Below are positions 22,985 to 33,975 of a stretch of 64,000 nt of DNA, one piece after another (the first letter of the stretch is position 1; each line of letters begins with the position of its first letter). Both the position numbers and the translations under genes were made by a program. The DNA is from Platanthera guangdongensis (taxonomy: Eukaryota; Streptophyta; Magnoliopsida; Asparagales; Orchidaceae), in the NCBI GenBank assembly GCA_039583875.1, contig CM077150.1:188112375-188176374 (forward strand). Reading direction: 5' to 3'. The notes beneath the pieces are model-generated. The model ran no database searches. It was not told where the DNA came from and saw only the letters and a program-made list of their open reading frames with translations.

Positions 22985-23370
22985 CAATCGCCCCGCGCTC
23001 GACGATTGTCGAACCAAGATCGTCGACCGGAAAACTCTGGCCAAATCGTCGAACGCACGGCCCGATCGTCGAACGGAGATCGCTGGCCCGATCGTCGAAC
23101 CCACGGCCCGATCGTCGAACCCACGGCCCGATCGTCGAACCCAGAATATCGACAAATCGTCGACCGCAGCATTGTCACCAGATCGTAGACCGCTGCTCGA
23201 CGATCGTCGAACCCAGATTTCTGCCTGATCGATTTGCCATATCTTTGAACTACCCTGACACGCCCTGGGACACGCCGGTGTCCAGGGCCATGTTTGCTGC
23301 TCGACGATCGTCGAACCCAATTTCGTCGACCTCTCAGCCAAATCGTCGAACCCAACATGACATGCCCTGG
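22985..23370. repeat. GATCGTCGAAC palindrome array in the truncated Tekay LTR
   Basis: CGATCGTCGAAC(C) words recur, many as CCACGGCCCGATCGTCGAAC, with CGTCGA starts at 23031, 23047, 23067, 23093, 23113, 23133 and 23158, so often 20 bp apart. GACGATCGTC is a perfect 10 bp palindrome. GGGACACGCC(G/C)GTGTCC words of the T1 type lie at about 23265 and 23370. Confidence 0.8.
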
Positions 23371-23464
23371 GACGCGCCCGTGTCCCAGGCCGTGTACCTC
23401 CCGCCAAATTCCAAATTTGGCCCGGAACGCCTCCCGTCGCTCTTTTGAGTTTCGGGGCATTACA

Positions 23465-25368
23465 GTAGAAGAATCGATACATGTTGTATTTGATGAGACG
23501 AGTTTGCTGCAAAGCAACTCTTCTAGTGTGCTTATTGAAGATGCAGGTGCAAAGCTAAAAGAAATCAGCTTGGATGAACCGTCCGAAGAAAAAGGCGAAA
23601 AATTCATCAAGATCACCACTCCAACCCCTATTGGAGAGGCTGATGATCAAGATGTAGAAGTCATCCAAGATGAAGAAGTCACTCCGGTGATAGAAGACAA
23701 TCCAGATGCAAGGACTCTAGAGCTTAGACATTTGAAGGATCATCCCATGGACCAGATCATAGGAGATCCCCGAGATGGTGTCAGAACTCGTAGAGGTACA
23801 ACTAATGAGAATCTATATTTAAGTTTTCTCTCGCAGGTTGAACCAAAGAAGTTTGAGGAAGCAAACTCAGATGCATCGTGGATAATGGCAATGGAAGAAG
23901 AACTGAACCAGTTTAAGTGCTGCAAAGTATGGAAGCTTGTTCCAAGACCCAAAGGTAAGAACGTCATTGGGACAAAATGGGTCTACATGAACAAGATGGA
24001 CGAGGATGGAACGATAGTAAAGAACAAGGCCAGACTTGTCGCCAAAGGTTATCGTCAAGAAGAAGGAATCGACTTCGACCAGACATATGCTCTAGTGGCA
24101 AGACTGGAGGCTATAAGGTTATTCCTGACATATGCTGCACTTAAAGGCTTCAATGTCTACTAGATGGATGCGAAGTCTGCCTTCCTTAATGGTGACATAA
24201 AGGAAGAGGTGTATATGGAACAACCTCCAGGTTTCCTTGATCCTAACTTTCCTGGTTACGTTTATTTACTGCATAAAGCATTATATGGTCTGAAATAATC
24301 TCCTCGAGCTTGGTATGAGACGTTGTCTAGCTTTCTACTTGAGAACAAGTTCACAAGGGGAAAGATAGACAAGACATTATTTCTTAGGGAAATTAAGGGC
24401 AAGATTTTGCTAGTGCAAATCTATGTCGACGACATTATTTTTGGCTCTACTGATGACAACCACTGTAAGAAGTTTTCAAAACTTATGCAAGGGAAGTTTG
24501 AAATGAGTAGTATGGGCGAGCTGAAGTATTTCTTAGGGCTTCAGGTAAAACAGTCTGAAGATGGAATTTTCATCTCGCAGACTAAGTTTACCAAAGAGCT
24601 GATTAAGAAATTCAGAATGGAGAACGCAACCTCGATGAGGACTCCAATAGGTTCAACAATGTCTCTGGACAAGGATGAAAAAGGGAAACCTTTTGATGAA
24701 ACCAAATACAGAAGCATTATTGTATCCTTGCTCTACCTTACTGCAAGTAGACCTGACATAATGTTCTCAACATGTGTCTGTGCTAGATTTCAGGTGAACT
24801 CTAAGGAATCTCACTATGCTGCTGCGAAGCGGATTTTGAGATACCTTAAAGGTACACCAAATCTTGGCTTATGGTACCCAAGAAGTAATGATAGCGAACT
24901 GATAGGCTTTTCAGATGCAGATTTTGCAGGTAGCAAAGACGATAGGAAAAGCACTTCAGGGACTTGCCAATTCTTTGAAAGAAGGCTTATCTCCTGGAGT
25001 AGCAAGAAGCAAAACTGTGTGGCAATCTCAACGCCCGAGTCAGAGTACATCTCTGCAGGTAGTTGCTGTGCACAGTTACTTTGGATAAAGAATCACTTCA
25101 AAGACTACAACATGAAGTTTGCAAAGATTCCATTGTTTTGCGACTCCTCCAGCGCAATAGCAATAGCAAACAACCCAGTCTCGCACAGCCGGACAAAGCA
25201 TATAGAGCTAAGGTATCACTTATCCGGGAGCATGTGGAGCGTGGGGACATAGACCTTCAATTTGTCCCTACAGATAGGCAAATTGCAGATATTTTCACGA
25301 AGCCACTGGACGAGACCAAGTTCTCGTTCTTCAAAACAGAACTTGGGATGCTCAACAAGGAAGACTAA
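23465..25368 (+). pseudogene. SIRE-C reverse transcriptase and RNase H
   Basis: Starts in the variable stretch between integrase and reverse transcriptase ([10 protein letters not shown]). Then come [38 protein letters not shown] (catalytic, near 24420), ASRPDIMFSTCVCARFQ and the RNase H words GFSDADFAGSKDDRKST and SHSRTKHIE. The end is FTKPLDETKFSFFKTELGM. Stops at 24161 and 24296 and a frameshift near 25220 break it. Gag, protease and integrase are missing, so it is a relic. Confidence 0.9.
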
Positions 25369-25443
25369 AAGAGGCTGCACTTTCAAGAAGGCTCAAGGCT
25401 CAGAGGTTAGTCAAAAGTTGGATTTTTCCAAAAGTTCAAGGTT

Positions 25444-25720
25444 TTGACTCGAGTAAGTAACAACATACTCGAGTAAGTATATGACCTACTCGAGTAGTAG
25501 AATGACATACTCGAGTAATCGTCTTGACCTACTCGAGTAGTGGAATGCTATACTCGAGTAGTCGACTTGACATACTCGAGTAGCAGACTGGCATACTCGA
25601 GTAGTCAACTTCACTTACTCGAGTAGCTCATTGACCTACTCGAGTACTTCCATACATCTACTCGAGTACTTCTGTATTCTTACCCGAGTACTCCAGACGT
25701 ATCTACTCGAGATATTCTCC
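25444..25720. repeat. Helically phased TACTCGAGTA array upstream of the SIRE-C extra ORF
   Basis: CTCGAG occurs at 25448, 25468, 25489, 25510, 25532, 25553, 25575, 25596, 25618, 25639 and 25661, then CCCGAG at 25683 and CTCGAG at 25706. Spacing is 20-23 bp, mostly 21 or 22, which is two turns of B-DNA. The consensus ACTCGAGTA is palindromic. The same word fills the LTR at 28203-29120. A short AT-rich leader and the extra ORF follow 300 bp downstream. Confidence 0.92.
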
Positions 25721-26010
25721 TCACTCGTGTATATGCCGAGTCATCTCTTATTCAAATTTTATTATGCGCAAACCAAAGGCTTATGCCACCTATTCTATAG
25801 TTTACTTCAGTATTTCTTTTCAAATAATTAAACCTAAACCTAGGGTTATATAAATAAGAAAATCCAGAAATTTCATCTACACGAAATCATTTTCATCTCT
25901 CGAGTACCCGGCTGCCTCTTCGCCTTCCTCCTTCAGTTGCAGAGCCACGCCTCTTTCCGTCTCCCCATCGACATTCTCTAGGGTTTCGCCACCTCCAAGA
26001 CTTCTGAATC

Positions 26011-27651
26011 ATGGCTGCCTCATCTAAGATCGGTGTTGGTTCGGAATTAGTCGCCGCAGGGATTGCAGACCTATCCGTCAATTTCCATAATCTTCTGATT
26101 TTGCTCGACACCACCGGAATAACATTCATTCTCCAAGAACCATGTCATATCCTCTTCCCCGAAGTTGCAGAGTTTTTCAGGAATGTCAAGGTCAAGCATT
26201 ATGGCATAGTCTTGAAGTCTTCAGTCAAAGGTGTCATCATTAAACTCACTGCAGATGAACCACCTCCTCCTCTATCTCCACCAGCTCCATCCACTGAAAT
26301 TCCCAAGGACCCAACTCCTGGACAATCTCCAGACACTTCTCCAGCATGGACACCAGCAAAATCTCCTAATGCCCCCAAAGAACAGCAAGAAACAATTCTC
26401 ATTTCTGATGAGCTCTCACCTAAGCCAGCTGAAGCTCCTCTCAGAAATTTGGATTTTACTATCCCTCAGATTATGAATGAAGAGGATGCCATGATACCCA
26501 CTACAAGAGCTCAGGGCTTAGTCACTCTCTCTGAAATAGCTCCATGGGTGGCTCCTCATATTCCTTCTGCTCCATCAACCTCTTCTCCTCCTGCTGCTCC
26601 AACTCCTGCCTCCACAGACTTGATGTCTCAGATTGTACTTCTTCTTCAAAAACAGAAAACATACTTTGATACTTGTCTCAAGACTGTCACAGATAAAGTA
26701 ACTGCTCTAGAAACTGATATGAGTAGAGGATTTGCTGAGATCCAGCACAACACTGATCAGCTCAAACATCTCTTCCAGATTGGTGGCAAAGCCTTAGACC
26801 ACACCATCACCAGTGTTGGACAGGTTACGGAGCAAGGTCTGACTCTTGCTAATAATCAAATGGAACTGGACAAAAGGGCTAATGCAACTAAGATGAAGAT
26901 TTGTGAGGACGTTGGAACTTTCAAAGATGATGTCATCTCCCAGCTATCTGTTGAAGTCAAAAAGGGGGAGAAGTTGGTAAAAGGATATAAGTAGGTAAAA
27001 GGATATTTATGAAAACCTGATGTCATCCCAAAGGAAGTATGGGAAGCCAAAGTTAAAGAGATTCATGATGATGTTATAGCTCAGACATAGAGTCTCAAAT
27101 TACACACTTATGATATTGCTGTTTGGATGCACAACCAGATTCTGCCAGAATTTGCTGCTGATCCTAACATTATTCCTCATCACCTGAACCCACTAGCTGC
27201 TGCTGATGCTCCTGCTCCTCCTCTGCAACCCACATTTTATCCTAGGCCTGGTGATTCTGTTGCTCCTCCAAATTCTTATGCTCAGGATTAGGAAGATGAT
27301 CCTGCTGATATCTTTCTCAAAGCCCCTCCTGAGATACTGACTTACAAGAAGAAAATGAAATATGGTGAAGGTCCTTCTGCTAGCAAGTCTGTTTCTGCTA
27401 AAGCTCCTGAACATGCAGAGGTCTGGTCTCCTACTTCCAAGTCTCTCATCCTGGAAACTCTCAAGTTAGTTCTGGACTTCCATGAAAGCAGAAACAATCA
27501 CTACAGTACCCATGAATGGGAGTTGTATGAGAAGTCCATGACCAAAAGGAGAATCTATGACAGAGAATATGGAAGAAATAATCTAGCTGCTCCTCCCAGA
27601 CCACCCAAATATTATCCTAAACCTTACAGCTATCAGAGAAGACAACAATAG
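26011..27651 (+). pseudogene. SIRE-C extra 3' ORF (so-called env-like)
   Basis: One frame throughout, interrupted by TAG at 26992 and further stops up to about 27289. The N-terminal 80 residues (MAASSKIGVGSEL, HILFPEVAEFF) form a compact domain I do not recognise. A Pro/Ser/Thr-rich segment comes next, then a predicted coiled coil (LLLQKQKTYFDTCLKTV, ALETDMSRGFAEI) at about residues 205-320. The tail YSTHEWELYEKS and APPRPPKYYPK matches SIRE-B. No signal peptide or transmembrane helix is evident, so I do not call it an envelope protein. Confidence 0.75.
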
Positions 27652-28202
27652 AAACAAGATAAGCAACATCATCAGAGCTAGCCCAAAAGACTCATGAGCT
27701 ATAGAAATGGATTTTAGTTGTTAATGATATTTCTGGATAATCCTATTTATATAATTCAAAGTTTTAGATCTTATTATCTTTTTCATAGTTCCTTGTTTAC
27801 TTACACTGTTATATTACTTAGCATTTCTTTTATGTCCATAATTCACCTTAGTGTAAAGGGTTCTTACTTCTACAAATAGGGGGAGATTGTTGTGTATTGT
27901 ATCCACACTAACCCAGATTTGATGAAGTCACCCTTGAATTAAGATGAATTAAGTTGTATTTGATGCTTGGTTTGAGTTATATGTTTGCAGGATTCTAATG
28001 GGAAGTGTAGACCAATGTCAGTCTACAATGGATCACCAAACACAAGACCATACAATGTAATCCCTCATTGTGTGTTCCAAAGTGTTGACTCATGTGTAGC
28101 CTCTCTATTGGGATACACTTCATATTCAAGCTCTAGGACAATGTGAAAAGACTTGATGCTGATTTCCCTTAGAAGAAGAAAATCTGTCAGAAAAAAATTT
28201 CC

Positions 28203-29120
28203 TAAGTACTCGAGTACCTTCTTATTTACTCGAGTAAGTTACTGAGTTATACTCGAGTAGTAATTCACTTACTCGAGTAGTCCAATTATGGCTCTCGAGT
28301 AATTCATCTTGTATACTCGAGTAATTTCCTCTTATCTCTCGAGTTTTCAGATTTTTTCTTCTCAAATTTGTCTAAGTGAAATACTCGAGTAGTATTATAT
28401 GTACTTGAGTAGTTCTATCTTCTATCTCGAGTTAATTGTATTCTGACTCTCGTGTAGTTCATACTTACTCGAGTAGTCTAAGGTTCCGTTTGGGGGGACT
28501 TATTTTCACCGGTCAAGCGGTCATTACCGCATGAACCGGGTCTTATTTAAGTCCCGGTTCATGCGGTCATGACCGCTTGACCGGTGAAAATAAGTCCTCC
28601 CAAACTAAGCCTAAATCATATACTCGAGTAGTTCATCTACTACTCGAGTAGTCAAATGCTTTTACTCGTGTAATCCAGAATTCTATTACAGAAAAACTTC
28701 ACTAAGTGAATTACTCGAGTGGTTCATGTTATATACTCGAGTAGATCATTCTGTCTCGAGTAGTTCATGTTACATACTCCAGTAGTTCAATTTTTCCTGT
28801 TCTAGAAATTTTCTAAATGTTTGTCTCGAGTAGTCTCTTATATACTCGAGTAGTGCATTTCTATATACTTGAGTAGTACTTCTTAAACTCGAGTAATATA
28901 CTCCACCTCTCGTGTAAGTAATTAAGTACTCGAGTAAGTCATTTTTGTTACTCGAGTAACTGAGTCCCTCTCATTCTTATTTACTCGAGTAGTTGACTCC
29001 ATGTACTCGAGTAATGATTTCTTTTTCTCCCGAGTAAGTTTTCTCATGTACTCGAGTAGTCACTTTCTACCTACTTGAGTAGTGTTGCATATACTCGAGT
29101 AGTCCTGCTCGACTCGAGTA
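28203..29120. repeat. CTCGAG palindrome array in the SIRE-C LTR
   Basis: More than twenty copies of (A)CTCGAGTA(GT), some decayed to CTTGAG or CTCGTG, are spread over 0.9 kb, broken by a MITE at 28482. The word is the same as in the internal array at 25444-25720, so one motif marks both the LTR promoter zone and the region before the extra ORF. Confidence 0.9.
28482..28611. mobile_element. Tourist-like MITE (130 bp) in the SIRE-C LTR
   Basis: Two 59 bp arms are inverted repeats with about 54 matches, and the centre is about 12 bp. Ends are GGTTCCGTTTGGG and, in reverse complement, GGCTTAGTTTGGG. TAA flanks it on both sides (28479-28481 and 28612-28614), the target duplication of PIF/Harbinger-derived Tourist MITEs. 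It is almost a perfect hairpin, so it is probably young relative to the LTR array around it. Confidence 0.9.
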
Positions 29121-30118
29121 ATTTACTTTGACCATTTTCAAAAATTCCTTAAGTCCAGACCTAACGGTCTTATTCTTAAACTCTGACGTGATTGGTCCAC
29201 GTGTCTTTCTCTTTATGAATCATTTAAGTCTAATCTTCTTGTCTCCTATAAAAGGTCTTGTCAAACCGACAAACCTGAAGTTTTCAAAGAAAATTATTCT
29301 AAGAAAGTTTTTGCAGCCGTCTCTTTCCAAAAATATTTCTGTCTCCTCTCTCTCTACAAAAACCGGAAACTCGCCACCGCCGCCATCTCTATTTTTCGAC
29401 CGGCTAAGGTTTCTTCTTTTCAGAGGATTCAGATTAAGAAGACTCTACAGATCGAGATCTCCGCTCAACGCTTCATCTTCTCATTCGATCGTGTAAAGTC
29501 GAGAAGTTCCAGATATGATATTGCTGAAATTCTTCTTCAATATTTTGATAAAGCTGCACGCCTAGAAGAAGGATTTTCTGATTTTCTGTGGCAGATCTGA
29601 ACCAGATAATTTACTGTTTGTATTTCTGTACTACTTTATGTCATTATTGTAGGAGAACATTTCTCCGAGTGTGGGGGGTTTTTTTCAACTCTGAGATTGT
29701 AGAAAGTTTTGCTTTTCGAGTGTAGATCCGTTTGTGGATTGAGTTTGTAGGAACCTTGTTCCGAGGGTAGGATTGTTTTCCAATCCGAGATAGTGGAATA
29801 GCCGAGTCTAGTATATTGCTAGATCAGTGAGGGAAAGTGGATGTACCCAAGGTTGGGGAACCACTATATATCTTGCCTCGTCTGTGTTTGCTTGTTTGGT
29901 AGATAGTTCTGTGCTTTGGTTGAGATTTTTTTTATTCCGCAAAAAGACACACAACTCACCTATTCACCCCCTCTAGGTGATTTAGGTATGCAACTATTAT
30001 CTTTCACCATTTTCACTCCTCATTCCAGCCATTTTTCCTGAGAGAAACTTTTGTAGAGAGGGAAAGCTGCTGGAGCAAGTCCTAGAGGAGAAGATCCGCC
30101 GCCGCCGTGAAAGAGAAG

Positions 30119-30178
30119 ATGTCGCCGAGAAGAGTCACAAGATCCATGGCCGGAAATAGTGGAAACGCCGGAAATGAG
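30119..30178 (+). CDS. G2a LTR exon 1 (20 codons, start of gag)
   Basis: ATG, then SPRRVTRSMAG and nine more codons, ending GAG at a GTGAG donor. The G2b LTR has the same exon at the same length (54124-54183). The MxxRRxTR beginning matches G3 (MASRRSTR) and resembles the Tekay exon MAPKRTAR. The exon is 60 bp, phase 0. Confidence 0.65.
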
Positions 30179-32270
30179 GTGAGATTCCTCCCCTCTCCCT
30201 TGGTGCTAGATCTGTAGATATCTAGGTGAGATGTTGACTCAAAAGAGTCTTTACTAGCGAGATGGTGATTTCTCTAGGAAGAGGCCATTCTAGGGCTTGT
30301 GCTCTAAGGCTAGTTGTTTCTTCAACCTCTCCAGCCTTCTATGTGAAGATGGGGGATGGTTTCGTGAAGAGTTATGGCCTTATGAGGGTGAATAAGGGAG
30401 GAGGAATTTCTGATATGATTTTGGAAGATCAACTTGAGGAGGAAGATGAACCGATGTCGTTCATTCCGCTTTAAGATGCGTGCAGAATCTGTGTTCTGCG
30501 CGCAGCGATCTCCTTGGTCATTTTCAGGTGTGATATGTCCAGATCTGGGCTTTTGACTAAACATGAAAGTTGAAGTCCTTGAAAATACCTTTCCAACGAT
30601 TGGTTGCACGACTTCAGGAGAATTCTGTAGCCACAGGAAAGTCTGAACGAAAATGATGTCCGATAAATCCTGCATGCAGAAATTGTGTTCTGTGCGCAGC
30701 GGACTTCAAGGCTGATTTCAAGTATGATACTGTTGAATCTGGGTTGTTTTATAAACATAATAGTTGTAGCCCATGGAAAGACCTTTCCATCGAGTGGTTA
30801 CACGTCTTCACCAAATTCCTGTAGCTTTGGTAATCTCCGGTTGAATTTGCTGTCCAGGTTTATCCTGTAATTAAATTCTATGTTTGGAATAATATTGGAT
30901 TTGGACTCGGTAGAGATAATGTTGCAAATTGACTTGCGGTTTGGTGAACTCTTTTATGTTAACCATCTTAGTCCAATGAATTATGAAGTTTATTAATTGG
31001 ATTCCATATAATTGATTTGTGAAGCGAAGCATACTTAAACGAAACGATTTGATAGAAATTGGTAGACTATTATAGATGTGCATCATGATAATAACATGTT
31101 GAATCATATGGGATGAAAGGTAGGATGATAACTTATGACCATGTGTATAATTGTTTAACGGAATGAATTTAGTGTCCAATGCTTAGAGTGTCGTCTCCCT
31201 ACGGGTATCATTGTGAAGGGATGTAAGTGCGGTGTTGACCGTCACTAGTTGTGATAGCAATGAGATGAGTCAAAATTGGTCGGTTGGGCTTGGTCCTCGG
31301 TGGTCATTTCTCGGGGCTCCTTCCATGCCAAGTGGATGGTTGGGCTTGGTTCTCGTGCTTTCTACGAGGCTCCTTCCATGCCACGGTGATGTGGAATTGC
31401 ATGTGGTGTGAGTCGACACGCGTGGTTGTAATCCTGGGTTAAGGATAGTGTGGTAGGTCTACGGTCTCGCCGATCGTCACACTGACGGGAGTTGACAGTT
31501 AGGCTTTGGCGGTTAGGCTTGGTCCTCGGTGTTCACGTCCCGGGTCTCCTTCCGTGCCAAGTGAACTATTGGGCTGGGTCCTCGTGCTTACTTCTGAGGC
31601 CCCTTCCGGGTCACACAAGGCCAGTTCGGGGGTGTGTTCTCGGTGCACATCTACCCGAGACCCACGCTGGGCAATAGTATGCATGGGCTCCGTTATTGTG
31701 TTCTTAGCATTGAGGCGTACGGAGGCCTAGGTGAAGTAGTGTGGATACCCGCCTAGTAGTAGAGATGCCAGCTCTACTGTCACTGCCTGTCCACGGCGGA
31801 TGATGCCTGAGAGGTTAGCTAACTGCTCAAAAAGTGGGAACTACTAGTCTGTATCGGCACAACGGGTGCTTGTGTGTGATCAGAGGTGAGTCATTTCATA
31901 GCATACATAACATCTCATTATATTGCACAACAAGATTCTCATCCTATAAGTTTGTATGGGCACTCTTATACGATGAGTTACTTTATTTAACTGATCCTTA
32001 ACTTATAAGCTTGTATGAGCATCCTTATAAGTTAAGTTACTTTCTTGCTGTAGTTACACGTACTTGTTGAATTGTTATTGCTCTTATAGATCTGTTAGAT
32101 TATGATGTTGTCAATCATATTGTACTATTACCACCTGCTTGTACCTGCTTATTATTTATTATACTTGTACCCTTGTTGCTTTCTCGTCCCGGTGCCGAGG
32201 AGTCATCGGGGGAGCGGATGTGAAACCACTTAATCTTTTGGACTAACGGTTGCTACGTCTTCCTTTCTAG

Positions 32271-32375
32271 GAGGTCACCCCGCAGGTAGAGCAGCCGCAG
32301 ACTACGCAGCAGGACAGCCAGGCCAGGACGACAGGGCCTGAAGGGATGGTACTGTCGCTACCATTGGTTACTGAT
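32271..32375 (+). CDS. G2a LTR exon 2 (35 codons)
   Basis: Follows the acceptor TTCCTTTCTAG, is open in phase 0 (EVTPQVEQPQTTQQDSQ...), and ends at a GTGAGTG donor. G3 has a counterpart of 36 codons with the same GTGAGTG donor. Gln-rich low-complexity content is common at chromovirus gag N-termini. Confidence 0.6.
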
Positions 32376-32680
32376 GTGAGTGTTGAGCAACTCTAATGTA
32401 GCCCCGTTGGGCGTTTATTTGTTGTACTCTGATATTGTAGAAGCATGTTTTAGCTTCTTTATTTGATGTACTTTGGACATATATACTTTGTGTGGATTTG
32501 ACTTCTCTGATTAATATTTTGGTTTGGTTGGCATATATATGTTGATATTACTTGTAGCCGGCATAATAGGCGTCTTGTGGTACAAGTTAGTCGTGTGCTA
32601 ATGCAACCGCATGGCGGCTGTTCTGGGCATAAGACCCCCTTCGTGCCGTGTTTTGGGATCCGGGAGGGGGGTCTTACAAA

Positions 32681-32690
32681 TGGTATCAGT
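32681..32690 (+). promoter_or_regulatory. Primer-binding site of G2a
   Basis: TGGTATCAGT lies two bases after the LTR and matches initiator tRNA-Met except at the last base. It is inside the proposed intron 32376-32873, so a spliced RNA would lack it. Confidence 0.8.
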
Positions 32691-32873
32691 TTGTCACGAT
32701 CCTCAACTAAAGAAGTCATTCAACAATGGTACCACCCCCGTTAGATTAGTCAGTTTGTGGACAAACTGACTTAGCGGAAGCAGTGGTGTGCCCATATGTA
32801 ATTCACACTAAGTATGTCCAACTTTGACCTTTGGATTAGCCAACCCGACCATACATTTGTATTCTACGTGTAG

Positions 32874-33975
32874 ATTCCAGTGCATGTTGAGCCGATGGGG
32901 GGAACTCATGCCCCTTCCATACCCACTCAGTTCTAACATTCCGAGTTGGGGTAGATGCTCACCGCCATCCTGGATGCCTTTAGGGCGCAGCAGCCTCCAG
33001 TGCAACAACAGGCTCCGGGCTCAAACTGGCTGAGCACCTTCCGGGATCTCTCCCCTCCCGCCTACCTTGGGACAGAGTCGGCTGCGCGGGCTGAAGAATG
33101 GCTTGACACGGTGCAGGAGTTGTTGGCGGGAATCTGTTGCCCAGCCAACATGGCTGTAACATTGGTGGTGTCCGTATTGGAACTACATGCTAAGAGGTGG
33201 TGGAAGTCCCTCATGGGATCCACCTTCCAAGGGCGAGTCTATACAGAGATAAGTTGGAGCGAGTTCTCGGGTGTTTTCTTAGAGAACTTCATTCCATCAT
33301 CTGCTCGAGATGAACTCGAAGAGAGGTTTCTTCTGCTGAAGCAAAGATCAAAGAGGGTTACGAAATACCAGCGAGAGTTCCAGCACCTCACGAGGTTCGC
33401 AGATTCATATGATTTGGATGATAGAGTATACGCCAACCATTTCTACAAAGGGCTGCGAGATCCCCTAAGGCAGGCCCTTTTGTTTATAGCGAACTCTAGC
33501 TTGGCGGAGATAATCGACATGGCGAAGAGATTGGAGGCGGACCACTTGGGAAGTGGTACGAGACCTGCGGAGGGCGTGATGGAAGCTGGCCCAAGCAATA
33601 GAAGGAGGCAGGACTATAGAGGAGGAAGAGGATATCAAAGAGGTGGAGGGCGTTCCCACCGAAATTTTAGAGTGGAGCATCCAGTCCCGCAGCCGCCCGC
33701 GTAGCCTCCACCGCCTCAGCCTCAACAATTTCAGCAACCTGAAGGGCATCGTGGGCTAGTGTGTTTTGAATGCAACCAACCAGGCCACATTCGACGCTAC
33801 TGCTCGCAGTTGTTTGAGAACTTCCCTCCTGCTCTCCCTCCGGCAGCTCCTCGAGGACGGGGTCACATGCGTGGTCGAGGACGAGGACCGCGGGGAGGAA
33901 ACCCCGGTCCTGCCCGGGATCCAGTGTACGTGCTGGACATGGCACAAGAATTGAATCCCCAAGATGTTATTGCAG
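32874..33975 (+). pseudogene. gag: G2a gag main exon
   Basis: Opens at the acceptor CTACGTGTAG in the same phase as exon 2. The conserved gag core includes LSTFRDLSPPAYLGTESAA, AEEWLDTVQELL, RWWKSLMGSTF and ISWSEFSGVFLENFIP. A zinc knuckle CFECNQPGHIRRYC lies near 33765. The Arg/Gly-rich tail follows. Stops at 32934, 32952 and 33702 break it. The first two lie before the usual first Met at 32955, which by itself would be a poor start because conserved upstream codons would be skipped. The end is a phase-1 donor GCAG|GTATGT. Confidence 0.85.

Larger units (their letters stand above)
21676..23464 (-). repeat. Truncated Tekay LTR, minus strand, inside copia DNA
   Basis: On the minus strand it starts TGTAATGCCCCGAAACTCAAA at 23464, like the T1 LTR start, and runs with T1-like sequence to the block GCACCTGCAAGCAACAAACC. 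It stops there, about 400 bp short of the LTR 3' end. It sits between copia gag and copia pol, and gag end, protease and integrase of the copia element are missing. An insertion followed by a deletion explains both losses. It contains the conserved LTR start exon (22574-22551). Confidence 0.85.
23465..30006 (+). mobile_element. SIRE-C: plus-strand Ty1-copia (SIRE/Maximus-type) element, 5' part lost
   Basis: Order is reverse transcriptase, RNase H, a CTCGAG array, the extra 3' ORF, polypurine tract and a 2.1 kb 3' LTR. The left side is cut by the reversed Tekay LTR at 23464. The right LTR ends inside the G2a LTR: the bases after 30006 match the uninterrupted G2b LTR at about 54012, showing that SIRE-C inserted into G2a. 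Confidence 0.88.
27888..30006 (+). repeat. 3' LTR of SIRE-C (2119 bp)
   Basis: Follows the polypurine tract AAATAGGGGGAGAT. It starts TGTTGTGTATTGTATCC and ends ATTATCTTTCA. The 3' third shares the SIRE block GATGTACCCAAGGTTGGGG and CTATTCACCCCCTCTAGGTG. It contains a CTCGAG array and a Tourist-like MITE. Confidence 0.9.
30007..32678 (+). repeat. 5' LTR of G2a, first ~700 bp missing
   Basis: Aligns from its first base with G2b at about 54012 (CATTTTCAC(A/T)CCTCATTCC) and ends GGGGGTCTTACA three bases before the primer site. With the part kept in G2b the full LTR would be about 3.4 kb. It holds spliced-leader exons 1 and 2. Repeats of GGTTGGGCTTGGTCCTCG lie at 31270-31610. Confidence 0.88.

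Noticed and set aside
25444..25720. CRISPR array
   Set aside because: Regular short repeats, but the repeat is a 10 bp palindrome with 11-12 bp spacers in a plant retroelement; no cas genes.
26011..27651. True envelope protein in SIRE elements
   Set aside because: No signal peptide, transmembrane helix or cleavage site is visible; the ORF is Pro-rich with a coiled coil.
30262..30474. 70-codon frame in the G2a LTR, with an 82-codon counterpart at 54231-54479 that is clearly related
   Set aside because: Both lie at the same place in two copies of one LTR family, inside the proposed intron, and similarity is no higher than in the noncoding flanks. I treat it as LTR homology.
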